A stretch of 64,000 bases of DNA from Shewanella sp. SNU WT4 (GTDB lineage Bacteria > Pseudomonadota > Gammaproteobacteria > Enterobacterales > Shewanellaceae), in assembly GCF_006494715.1 (NCBI RefSeq), contig NZ_CP041151.1, positions 2,790,001-2,854,000 on the forward strand. Direction: 5' to 3'. Below, one piece after another: positions 57,174-64,000 of the stretch; position 1 is the first letter of the stretch; each line of letters opens with the position of its first letter. The position numbers and the translations under genes are program-made. Below the pieces are notes generated by a model that saw only the letters and a list, made by a program, of their open reading frames with translations, was not told the origin of the DNA and ran no database searches.

Positions 57174-57383
57174 CTAGTGAGTAGCCGAAAAGTGACCGAT
57201 AAGCTCGTTATCACCATTGATTATTTGACCTTGGCAGGTTTCATCACAATAGATAAAGTCTATATCTCTGTCTTCGACATTACCCTTCACTAGCACATGA
57301 CGCAAAAGTACATCACCATTGAGTTGATGGATTAGTGCATCCCAAGAGATGTTATTTTTAAAAATATTAAAACTTACTCGCAT
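57174..57383 (-). CDS. Small protein of unknown function
   Basis: 69 residues, MRVSFNIFKNNISWDALIHQ onward, with CDETCQGQIINGDNELIGHF at the end. It has a convincing ribosome site (AAAAGGTAATAA) and no other gene on the strand, so it is probably real. Nothing in it is recognised; it is hydrophilic and contains two cysteines. It lies leftward between the chemoreceptor gene and the cold-shock gene. Confidence 0.65.
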   Translation of the reverse strand: MRVSFNIFKNNISWDALIHQLNGDVLLRHVLVKGNVEDRDIDFIYCDETCQGQIINGDNELIGHFSATH

Positions 57384-57760
57384 TTATTACCTTTTGTTTT
57401 TTAGTTTATACAGTTTTGATGGTTGAAACGTCAGTCGTTTTAAACCAGAGAGATGAGACATCATTAATGATGCAGAATAATAATTAATACTTAACATCAG
57501 TCATAAACTTATTTTAAGTGTTAATTATCAAAATATAGCGAACGCTTAGAAAGCGTATTGATATATACAACAGGCAGATAAGAGAACGTTATTATTTTCG
57601 CAGATAAAATATAAATGTGGAGTAACGTTTTATTGTTGCAGTTGATTGTTAAGGTAGATGAGTTATCGATTACTTGATTAACTCTGGTCTTAAACGTTAG
57701 TGTTTTGCAGGCTTTTTGAGTGACGTAAATGGCATACACCATTTACGTCGACTTACGAAA
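57384..57760. other. Intergenic region with a perfect hairpin
   Basis: About 375 very AT-rich bases. Nothing coding. At its right edge GACGTAAATGG (57722-57732) pairs with CCATTTACGTC (57739-57749), an eleven-pair stem just after the cold-shock gene stop, with no T run on either strand. Confidence 0.5.
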
Positions 57761-57970
57761 TTACAGCGCGATTACGTTAGCTGCTTGCAGGCCTTTTTGA
57801 CCTTGCTCTACTTCGAAAGATACTTTCTGGCCTTCAGCCAAAGTTTTGAAGCCGTCAGAAGTGATTGCACGGAAGTGAACGAATACGTCAGCACCGCCAT
57901 TGTCTTGAGTAATAAAACCAAAACCTTTCTCTTCGTTAAACCACTTTACGATACCAGTTGTATTAGACAT
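57761..57970 (-). CDS. Cold-shock protein (CspA family)
   Basis: 69 residues. It is an OB-fold nucleic-acid chaperone. The RNA-binding motifs are KGFGFITQ (RNP1-like) and VFVHFRAI (RNP2-like); it starts [19 protein letters not shown]. The ATG at 57970 has AGGGACACATA just upstream. The longer frame back to 58018 would add an unnatural extension. Cold-shock genes usually have a long leader; the stretch beyond 57970 is AT-rich and could serve, but no cold box was identified. Confidence 0.93.
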   Translation of the reverse strand: MSNTTGIVKWFNEEKGFGFITQDNGGADVFVHFRAITSDGFKTLAEGQKVSFEVEQGQKGLQAANVIAL

Positions 57971-58674
57971 TATGTGTCCCTTATATTTAATTAAAAAATT
58001 TCGCAAAATGCGATGCACTGAAAAATTGAATTATTTAATGTGATGATGAAGATAAGGGAAAACTGAGGATAACAACAATAACGAAGGAATTCTGAGGTTT
58101 TACTTTTTACTTATGTTTCATTAATCACTCTCAATAGCAGAGCGAGGCAAATATTACTCTATAATTTATTTTTGTCCACATATATTTTCAGTGTTAAGCA
58201 TAATCGTGGCCGAGTGACTGCTCTGCGACAACCCCAAAACACAAGTTCTGACATAGGGTTGTCATCGCCAGATGACTATTACTGGCTACTGGGTACTGAG
58301 GCTATAGACAGTGCAATTGTCTAAATTGGCGTTACAAAAGTTATCGTGCCTATTATGCTTCGTACTCTTGTATGCTTCATACCAAGGCATGCGTTACCAG
58401 ACTCCCAATGGTGAAAAGGCGTTCTAATCCCATATGCACCGTCCCAATTCGGTACTTTTATTACAAATTGGGATAAAAAGTGACTTTGCTCCACTTTTTT
58501 AAAATCGGCCATATTCCAGTAACGGTTTTTTACGTACCCGTTCTCTTTTAATAGAGCTTTACAATTAGCTTCAACTGGCTAGCGGGCTATTTTGATAGGA
58601 AACAGTGACATTGATCACGCATTAAGTCACCATGATCGAATTTTACATCCACTTGAGGTTTAATTAGCTAAGAT
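57971..58674. other. Divergent csp / purine permease leader region
   Basis: About 700 bases. The left part (57971-58200) presumably carries the csp promoter and 5' leader. The right part holds a CRP-like site (58604-58619) and leads into the terminator at 58675. A 63-codon frame at 58321-58512 is not convincing. No known riboswitch consensus was recognised. Confidence 0.45.
58604..58619 (+). promoter_or_regulatory. CRP-like site upstream of the purine permease
   Basis: AGTGA-CATTGA-TCACG: eight of ten half-site bases match the CRP consensus. It lies 105-120 bases before the permease start. Confidence 0.45.
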
Positions 58675-58705
58675 CCACTGGCTTATTGCCGGTGGTTTTT
58701 TTTTT
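58675..58705 (+). terminator. Leader terminator (possible attenuator) of the purine permease
   Basis: CCACTGGC-TTATT-GCCGGTGG followed by ten T residues; eight pairs with one T-G. It ends 18 bases before the ATG at 58724. No plus-strand gene lies upstream for more than a kilobase, so it sits within the permease's own leader. Confidence 0.8.
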
Positions 58706-58723
58706 AAACCGAGCTAACCCTTC

Positions 58724-60097
58724 ATGCAACTTCCGCAAAGTTCCTCCGTTAAGAACGCACCAGACGTAAATTACCAACCTACGTCTAGATTTGGCCAATT
58801 ACTGAACCGTATATTCGCCTTGAGCGCAAATCGCACCTCGCCATCAACCGAAGTGGTCGCCGGTTTCACAACCTTTATGACCATGGTGTACATAGTATTC
58901 GTTAACCCGCAAATTCTAGGGGCCGCGGGCATGGACACCAAAGCTGTGTTTGTGATCACCTGTTTAGCGGCAGCGCTGGGCAGTATCTCTATGGGTCTGA
59001 TGGCTAATTTGCCGATTGCCTTGGCACCAGCCATGGGTCTGAATGCCTTCTTTGCGTTCTCAGTCACCCTCGGCATGGGCGTCAGCTGGCAGGTTGCTAT
59101 GGGCTCGGTATTCTGGGGCGCCGTAATTTTTGCCCTAGTGTCAGTTGTTGGCTTACGTCAATGGCTACTGGAGAATATTCCTGCGGGTCTAAGAACCGGG
59201 ATCCCAGCCGGTATTGGCTTGCTGATTGCGCTGCTCGGCTTTAAGAACAGTGGGTTGGTGGTGGCCGATCCTAATACTTTGGTAAAAGTGGGTGAATTGA
59301 CCTCATTGCCTGTGGTGCTGGGCTCTTTAGGCTTCTTTATCATCATTATCCTGGCCTACCGTGGCGTCAATTCGGCTGTGCTTATTTCAACCTTAGTGGT
59401 TACCCTGTTGGCGGCTTTGTGCGGTGATGTACAGTTTAGCGGTATCGTCTCTATGCCACCGGCCATCGGTCATGTCTTTGGTCAACTGGATCTGAGTGCC
59501 ATTTTGGATATTGGCCTAGCTGGGGTGATCTTCTCCTTCGCACTCGTGAGCATGTTTGATAGCTCAGGCACCATGATTGCTGTGACCGAGCGCTGCGGCA
59601 TCAATGATGACAAGGGCCGCTTCCCGAATATGGGCAAAGCGCTGAAAGTAGACTCACTCACCAGTGTGGCCGGCGCCTATATGGGCACCTCCAGTGTCAC
59701 TGCCTATATTGAAAGTTCCTCTGGTGTTGCCGTGGGCGGCCGTACAGGCTTAACCTCAGTCGTGGTGGGTTTACTGTTCCTTGGGGTGATCTTCTTGTCG
59801 CCACTGGCAGCTATGGTACCTGCCTATGCCGTAGCCGGAGCACTTATCTACGTTGGCGTGATGATGACCGCCGGCCTGACCAAGGTAAAATGGAACGATC
59901 TGAGCGAAGCGGCTCCCGCTTTTATCACTGCAGTGATGATGCCATTTACCTTCTCGATTACCGAAGGTATTGCTGCCGGCTTTATCAGCTACTGCGTCAT
60001 CAAAGCCGGCTGCGGAAGATGGCGTGACATTCACCCTTGTGTCGTCGTGGTTGCAATACTGTTCTTGATTAAGTTCATCTTTATCGATGGCCATTAA
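58724..60097 (+). CDS. NCS2 family purine (adenine/guanine/hypoxanthine) permease
   Basis: 457 residues with about twelve or thirteen membrane helices of the AzgA/PbuG branch. Signatures include STEVVAGFTTFMTMVYIVFVNPQIL, IALAPAMGLNAFFAFSVT, IPAGLRTGIPAGIGLLIAL and FSFALVSMFDSSGTMIAV. DSLTSVAGAYMGTSSVTAYIESSSGVAVGGRTGLT is diagnostic of purine rather than uracil carriers. CTG leucine codons are conspicuously frequent compared with the TTA-rich neighbours, a possible sign of different origin. It is controlled by a leader terminator and possibly CRP. Confidence 0.93.
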   Translation: MQLPQSSSVKNAPDVNYQPTSRFGQLLNRIFALSANRTSPSTEVVAGFTTFMTMVYIVFVNPQILGAAGMDTKAVFVITCLAAALGSISMGLMANLPIALAPAMGLNAFFAFSVTLGMGVSWQVAMGSVFWGAVIFALVSVVGLRQWLLENIPAGLRTGIPAGIGLLIALLGFKNSGLVVADPNTLVKVGELTSLPVVLGSLGFFIIIILAYRGVNSAVLISTLVVTLLAALCGDVQFSGIVSMPPAIGHVFGQLDLSAILDIGLAGVIFSFALVSMFDSSGTMIAVTERCGINDDKGRFPNMGKALKVDSLTSVAGAYMGTSSVTAYIESSSGVAVGGRTGLTSVVVGLLFLGVIFLSPLAAMVPAYAVAGALIYVGVMMTAGLTKVKWNDLSEAAPAFITAVMMPFTFSITEGIAAGFISYCVIKAGCGRWRDIHPCVVVVAILFLIKFIFIDGH

Positions 60098-60114
60098 CAG
60101 CTTGCTTTAAACGC

Positions 60115-60158
60115 ATACAACCACGCCGCAGGCCTTAATGCCAGCGGCGTGGTTGTAT
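60115..60158 (+). terminator. Long hairpin after the permease gene
   Basis: ATACAACCACGCCGC (60115-60129) pairs perfectly with 60144-60158; a fifteen-pair stem with a 14-base loop. Only a short T run follows, but its position 18 bases after the stop suggests termination. Confidence 0.65.
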
Positions 60159-60260
60159 TTGTAGGTAAATGTAAGGCTTACTTGGTTGGTAAGCCTAAGG
60201 GTCCAACTCTTGGACTCGGTCGCGACTACACGCAGCCTATCCTTATTTAGTTTTAAGCAA

Positions 60261-60743
60261 TTATTTACCGACTTTATCTACAGCTTTCTTTGCTAAATCT
60301 AGTAGTTCAGATGCTGGTAAGTCTTTCTTTGGATTTGACTTTTCCAATGTTGAGCTTGGATTGAATTCGATTGTGTTGATCGTAGTTATTGCTAATTGCA
60401 CAAGAAGTGAGTCTTTTGCATCACTTTCAGCAAGTTTTTCTATTTGTCGCTGATGACCAACAAAGGTTTTAGTTACAGCTTCTTTATGTGCGTATTCTTG
60501 TTCAAGACGCTTATTTTGCGCTTGTTGCTTGCTAGCAAAAAGGGCAAGCCATATCAATGGACCAAAGACCATTAACCGTTTGCCTAAATCATACAAATAC
60601 TGTGAGCCTTGGGTTGAAATTGAAACTGCATCCAAGCCAAGATAAATCATAAACCCAATAGTCAAAATGAATAAAAAAGCCCAACAATTTTTAATACCAC
60701 TACGAATCCAATATTTCGTTGCCAATAAGAAATCAAAAACCAA
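60261..60743 (-). CDS. AT-rich orphan membrane protein
   Basis: 160 residues. Two hydrophobic helices (NCWAFLFILTIGFMIYLGLDAVSI and MVFGPLIWLALFASK) are followed by a charged helical coil (QQAQNKRLEQEYAHKEAVTKTFVGHQRQIEKLAES) and a lysine-rich end. The start is TTG at 60743, with a stop six codons earlier and no strong ribosome site, so the protein may be a truncated C-terminal part of something larger. Composition is more AT-rich than the flanks, hinting at transfer. Function not recognised. Confidence 0.6.
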   Translation of the reverse strand: MVFDFLLATKYWIRSGIKNCWAFLFILTIGFMIYLGLDAVSISTQGSQYLYDLGKRLMVFGPLIWLALFASKQQAQNKRLEQEYAHKEAVTKTFVGHQRQIEKLAESDAKDSLLVQLAITTINTIEFNPSSTLEKSNPKKDLPASELLDLAKKAVDKVGK

Positions 60744-60838
60744 AAACTTTTCACTCGCTCACACAATCAAGATTAATGCGCGCTTGCTCTCGCCTTGATG
60801 ATTATTTGCGCCTACACTGGCCGACTTTTCTCTACTGG

Positions 60839-62026
60839 ATGAATGGCTTAATGAAACAAGGTTTCAGCGCGTGGGCGCCGATCATTTTACTGGCACTGAC
60901 CGCTTTTGTGTTTGTCTCGACTGAATTTGTGCCTGTGGGCATTTTAGCGGCCTTGGGGCAGAGTTTTGGCATGAGTGCGGTGGATGTCGGCCCAATGCTA
61001 ACGGTTTACGCAAGCGTAGTCGCCCTCGCCTCCTTGCCGGCTGTGCTGCTGTTTGCCCGTTTCGAGCGTAAAAAGTTATTGCTGGGATTAATGGCCATCT
61101 TTGTAGTTAGCCACGCCATTTGCGTGTTTGCGCCAAGTTATGACGTCTTATTATCAGGCCGTATCGGCATAGCCTTTACCCATGCGTTATTTTGGGCCAT
61201 AGCGCCAGCGCTTGTGGTGCGTCTCGCCCCTAATAATCAAGGCGCTAAAGCCTTAAGTATTTTTGCTACTGGCGGCGTATTGGCGCTAGTGCTAGGTATT
61301 CCACTCGGGCGCGTGATAGGTCAGTTGATTGGCTGGCGCAGCATCTTTGCCTTAATCGGTCTATTTACCTTTATCATGATGTTACTGCTGTGGCGCGGTC
61401 TACCTAAATTGCCTGCTACCCATGGCGGCAACTGGCGCAGTTTACCGAGCTTAATCAAAAATAAAGCACTGATAAGCTTGTTTGTATTAACCGTGTGTTT
61501 AGTGACGGCTCACTACAGCGTTTACACCTATTTAGAGCCGCTCTTGCAAGAACATTTTGGCTATTCTGCTGGCATTACTACCTTAGTGTTGCTGATATTT
61601 GGCGCGGCGGGCTTAATCGCTAGCGTGCTATTTAGCCATTTCTATGGCAATCACGGCCAGTCATTAATCATAGGGGCCATAGCCGCCATAGGTTCGTGCA
61701 TGGCTATGCTTCCGACAGCGGCGCAAAGTCTCACGCTACTTGTGCCCTTGTGCATTATTTGGGGCACGGCCTTAATGTTATTGTGTTTATCATTACAAGC
61801 TAAGGCATTGAAATTAGCCCCAGAAGCCACCGATGTCGCAATGGCAATCTATTCTGGCTTATTTAATGTCGGTATTGGTAGCGGCGCGCTAATTGGCAGC
61901 CTAGTGGCGATTAACTATGGGGTGCAAAACAATGGTTATTGGGCAAGCGGCTTAATCCTTATCGCTATTATTCCATTGAGTTATTTTATCAAATTAAGAC
62001 GCCAGCAAGTCGCTCATGCCATGTGA
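60839..62026 (+). CDS. MFS sugar-efflux-type transporter (SotB/AraJ-like)
   Basis: 395 residues with twelve helices. The first helix AFVFVSTEFVPVGILAALGQSFGMS is the hallmark of SotB/AraJ-type drug and sugar exporters. It also has VGPMLTVYASVVALASLPAVLLFARFERKKLLLG and the glycine-rich GGVLALVLGIPLGRVIGQLIGWRSIFALIG of MFS antiporter motif C. The start is uncertain: ATG 60839 or ATG 60851; the frame extends upstream to 60719 but into the divergent gene. Substrate not assigned. Confidence 0.88.
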   Translation: MNGLMKQGFSAWAPIILLALTAFVFVSTEFVPVGILAALGQSFGMSAVDVGPMLTVYASVVALASLPAVLLFARFERKKLLLGLMAIFVVSHAICVFAPSYDVLLSGRIGIAFTHALFWAIAPALVVRLAPNNQGAKALSIFATGGVLALVLGIPLGRVIGQLIGWRSIFALIGLFTFIMMLLLWRGLPKLPATHGGNWRSLPSLIKNKALISLFVLTVCLVTAHYSVYTYLEPLLQEHFGYSAGITTLVLLIFGAAGLIASVLFSHFYGNHGQSLIIGAIAAIGSCMAMLPTAAQSLTLLVPLCIIWGTALMLLCLSLQAKALKLAPEATDVAMAIYSGLFNVGIGSGALIGSLVAINYGVQNNGYWASGLILIAIIPLSYFIKLRRQQVAHAM

Positions 62027-62075
62027 TGCAATCTAGTGTGTAATGCTATGTGAAGAGATGCGGCTTAAATGAATA

Positions 62076-62115
62076 GAGGCTGCGGCAAGTATTAAAAAAT
62101 ACTTGCCGCAGCCTC
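62076..62115. repeat. Perfect 18-bp inverted repeat between convergent genes
   Basis: 18-base stem arms at 62076-62093 (GAGGCTGCGGCAAGTATT) and 62098-62115, loop AAAA. There is no T run on either side, so it is not a standard intrinsic terminator, though it would serve as a strong barrier for both the MFS gene and the 2OG-oxygenase gene. Confidence 0.9.
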
Positions 62116-62124
62116 ATTAATAGC

Positions 62125-62964
62125 TTAAATCAGCCCTAGCTCGCGCAGGCGCTCCATTAAGTAAGAGTCCGCCGTATAGCGCTCAGATAGCACTACCTCA
62201 GGCTTAGGGTGTAAAAATAGCGGCAAAGATAAACGTGAATGCTGACTACGCTCACCACTTGGATTAATCACTCGGTGTGTTGTCGATGGAAAGTATCCAC
62301 CCGAGGCTTCTTGCAGCATGTCGCCGATATTAATGATCAAGTTACCAAAATCACACGGCACATCTAACCATTCCCCATTTTTAGCCAGCACCTGCAAACC
62401 AGGCTCATTGGCCGCCGGTAAAATAGTTAATAGATTAATGTCTTCATGGGCAGCAGCGCGAATAGCGCCAGGCTCTTCCACACCTGTCATTGGCGGGTAA
62501 TGCAAAATACGCAGTAAGGTTTTGTGGCTATCTTTAATCATCTCAGATAACGCCATGGATAAATTGGCCTGCACTGCTGCTGGCGCATAGGCCTCAACCC
62601 AAGCTAATAACTCGGCGGCAAAGGCGTTGGTGCGCTGATAATAATCAAGAATTTGCTCAGACAATTCAGGCGGGACCTTGCCCCACGGATAAACATGAAA
62701 GTACTCTTTAATGTCTTTAACGCTATGGCCTTTAGCGGTTTCTGACACGCTAGCAGGAAAGTAACCATCTTGAGTTGCTGGTGAAAACTCAAATTGATAT
62801 TTGCGTTCTGAATTAAAAAACTCTTGCCATTGTTGATAAATAGATTCAACTAATTCTTGCGGAATAGGATGGTTTTTAAGAACCCCAAAGCCAGTTTCAT
62901 GTAAGGATTTCACGAATAGCTCAGCGGCATTGTCAGCTTGATAATCGACTGTTTCCAATGTCAT
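62125..62964 (-). CDS. 2-oxoglutarate/Fe(II)-dependent oxygenase (isopenicillin N synthase-like)
   Basis: 279 residues. The N-terminal DIOX_N-like part has LHETGFGVLKNHPIPQELV. The core holds the iron ligands His173 and Asp175 (AAAHEDINLLTIL) and His230 (STTHRVINP), with Arg244-x-Ser246 (SRLSLPLFL) for the 2-oxoglutarate carboxylate. YFHVYPWGKVP fits bacterial members. These enzymes hydroxylate or cyclise small substrates; the substrate here is unknown. Single gene on the minus strand. Confidence 0.9.
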   Translation of the reverse strand: MTLETVDYQADNAAELFVKSLHETGFGVLKNHPIPQELVESIYQQWQEFFNSERKYQFEFSPATQDGYFPASVSETAKGHSVKDIKEYFHVYPWGKVPPELSEQILDYYQRTNAFAAELLAWVEAYAPAAVQANLSMALSEMIKDSHKTLLRILHYPPMTGVEEPGAIRAAAHEDINLLTILPAANEPGLQVLAKNGEWLDVPCDFGNLIINIGDMLQEASGGYFPSTTHRVINPSGERSQHSRLSLPLFLHPKPEVVLSERYTADSYLMERLRELGLI

Positions 62965-63105
62965 AAATGCTCTTTGATATTATTAAAATGAGGGCGATTG
63001 TAAAGCTAAACCCTAACAAGGCAAGCGCAATTAGGCGCTTGCGGTTAAGTGCTTACTATCAATATGAGCTAAGCCAATGAAGTTGCTAAGTAATTACTAA
63101 TATTG

Positions 63106-63537
63106 CTAGGCCATGGATTGCGTGGCCAGCGTGATTACGCACAGCAGTAATAGCGCTATGTTGGCCAGCATTGCCAGTAAGTAGAAGTAACTGCGCGGGC
63201 TGGGGTTTTTCTCTGTGGCTATCACGTAATACAGCCACATATGCACAAGGCGCGCTAACGCCATGACCCAAATCAGCGCGGCCGTCGCGGCCGCATTGGT
63301 GCCGACTAAGATCGCTAACAAGGCGCAGCCCAGCATAGGCGTGATATTTTCCAGTGAATTAGCAAAGGTGCGGTTTGAGCGAAACACAAATGATGCGTGA
63401 CTTAAAGAGGCATCGATTTTACCTGGGATGGCACCAGGTTGTGATGCCTTACTAAAGGCGGCAACTAAGGCTTGCACCAATAAGGTGGCTATCAATACAA
63501 CTATGCCCCAAAAGGCCCAAGTGTAAGCACTAAACAT
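63106..63537 (-). CDS. MAPEG family membrane protein
   Basis: 143 residues with four hydrophobic helices. It has the MAPEG stretch SNRTFANSLENITPMLGCALLAILVGTN (N-x-x-E near 70) and ALARLVHMWLYYV. Eukaryotic relatives include microsomal glutathione transferase; bacterial ones are mostly uncharacterised. The start 63537 has AGGAA 6 bases upstream, preferred over an earlier in-frame codon at 63585. Confidence 0.85.
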   Translation of the reverse strand: MFSAYTWAFWGIVVLIATLLVQALVAAFSKASQPGAIPGKIDASLSHASFVFRSNRTFANSLENITPMLGCALLAILVGTNAAATAALIWVMALARLVHMWLYYVIATEKNPSPRSYFYLLAMLANIALLLLCVITLATQSMA

Positions 63538-63758
63538 ACGATTTCCTGAAATAAAAGAGGATGGCATTAACGGCAATAAGCACATAAAACTTAAGCATAT
63601 AAAACTTTAGTGCAGCCGTAGTTCATAACCTAAATTAGAGCCAAGATATCAATGCATTAGGTTAAGAGCAATCAGAGTGTTTCAGCTAATGCCATTGTGA
63701 TGGCAAGAAACGGCGAATATCATTACAATACGCGTTTTTTGTCGCCAAAGGCTTGCCA

Positions 63759-64000
63759 TTGAAACTTAGTAAACGCTTACATCAACTCGATGCTATGGTC
63801 GCCAATGATTATCAGCATGTGTGGGATTGCTGCTGCGATCATGGATTTTTAGGCGCCGCGCTATTAACGCGCCAAGCCGCGCCCCACATTCATTTCGTTG
63901 ATATAGTGCCAAGCTTAATGGCGCAACTGGATGAGAAACTGCAGCGCTTTTACCCAGACAACCGCGCTTACCAAACCCATTGTTTAGATGTGAGTCAATT
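63759..64000 (+). CDS. TrmK-like tRNA (adenine-N1) methyltransferase (5' part)
   Basis: 80 complete codons before the window ends. KLSKRLHQLDAMVANDYQH and DCCCDHGFLGAALL match the SAM-binding start of the TrmK/COG2384 family, with VDIVPSLMAQLDEKL next. Related enzymes methylate A22 of tRNA. The start is TTG (63759) with AAGG 8 bases upstream; an in-frame TTG at 63753 is an alternative. The rest lies outside the window. Confidence 0.85.
   Translation, partial: MKLSKRLHQLDAMVANDYQHVWDCCCDHGFLGAALLTRQAAPHIHFVDIVPSLMAQLDEKLQRFYPDNRAYQTHCLDVSQ

Noticed and set aside
58321..58512. 63-codon minus-strand open frame
   Set aside because: GGA is only three bases from the start, the protein resembles nothing, and it lies in a regulatory intergenic region.
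52347..58524. Shared ATATTCCAGTAACG at about 52347 and 58511
   Set aside because: A 14-base match between two intergenic regions without flanking similarity; may be chance.
58513..58724. Guanine riboswitch in the permease leader
   Set aside because: The conserved junction sequence of the purine riboswitch is not visible; only the terminator and a CRP-like site can be supported.
1..64000. tRNA or rRNA genes
   Set aside because: No cloverleaf-like or rRNA-like sequence was recognised in the intergenic regions; a tRNAscan run would be decisive.

Overview
The window looks like chromosome of a Shewanella-type gammaproteobacterium (Alteromonadales). The grounds are protein style and gene order: fur next to a CobB sirtuin, sdhCDAB-sucABCD transcribed away from gltA, comEC-msbA-lpxK-ycaR, lolCDE followed by a plzB-like gene, mfd and csiV, and a VC_2705-type solute symporter pair. 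This assignment rests on recognition and was not checked by a search. Most of the window is core metabolism and envelope biogenesis. Accessory DNA is limited to one IS50/Tn5-like insertion sequence and a few orphan genes.

Layout. 1-7 kb: the 5' part of gltS, a PilZ-like protein, a VOC protein, a P-loop kinase and cobB on the minus strand, then fur on the plus strand, an unknown secreted or anchored protein, a GNAT acetyltransferase and an AEC transporter. 7-18.4 kb: the TCA block, with sdhCDAB and sucABCD leftward and gltA rightward. A terminator-like hairpin separates sdhB from sucA, and a UUCG hairpin lies between sucB and sucC. 18.6-26 kb: a periplasmic adaptor lipoprotein and two tandem RND permeases. 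26-35 kb: ycaR, lpxK, msbA and comEC (leftward), a DUF2062 gene (rightward), then lolCDE (leftward). 35.5-40.7 kb: plzB-like, mfd, csiV. 40.9-48 kb: an LRAT-like protein, an AraC regulator facing an EamA transporter with a good CRP-like site between them, a DEDDh exonuclease, a cNMP/CBS/DUF294 protein and the two-subunit sodium symporter.

48.5-52.8 kb: a membrane-anchored alpha/beta hydrolase with a low-complexity tail, a decayed-looking reading frame, and a complete IS50-like element with distinct ends, Dam sites and a five-copy 8-bp repeat touching its right end. 52.8-64 kb: a B12-binding radical SAM protein, a chemoreceptor, a small unknown gene, a cold-shock protein, a purine permease with a terminator hairpin in its leader, an AT-rich orphan membrane protein, an MFS exporter, a 2OG-Fe(II) oxygenase, a MAPEG protein and the start of a TrmK-like methyltransferase.

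How the genes work together. gltA, sdh and suc give a near-contiguous oxidative TCA segment from citrate synthase through 2-oxoglutarate dehydrogenase, succinyl-CoA synthetase and succinate dehydrogenase. lpxK and msbA make and flip lipid A, while lolCDE releases lipoproteins to the outer membrane. The symporter, DUF294 protein and exonuclease form an arrangement also known from other gammaproteobacteria. I found no clear undescribed multi-gene system. The most unusual signals are the IS50-like element, the attenuator-like leader of the purine permease, and several unexplained hairpins and orphan proteins.
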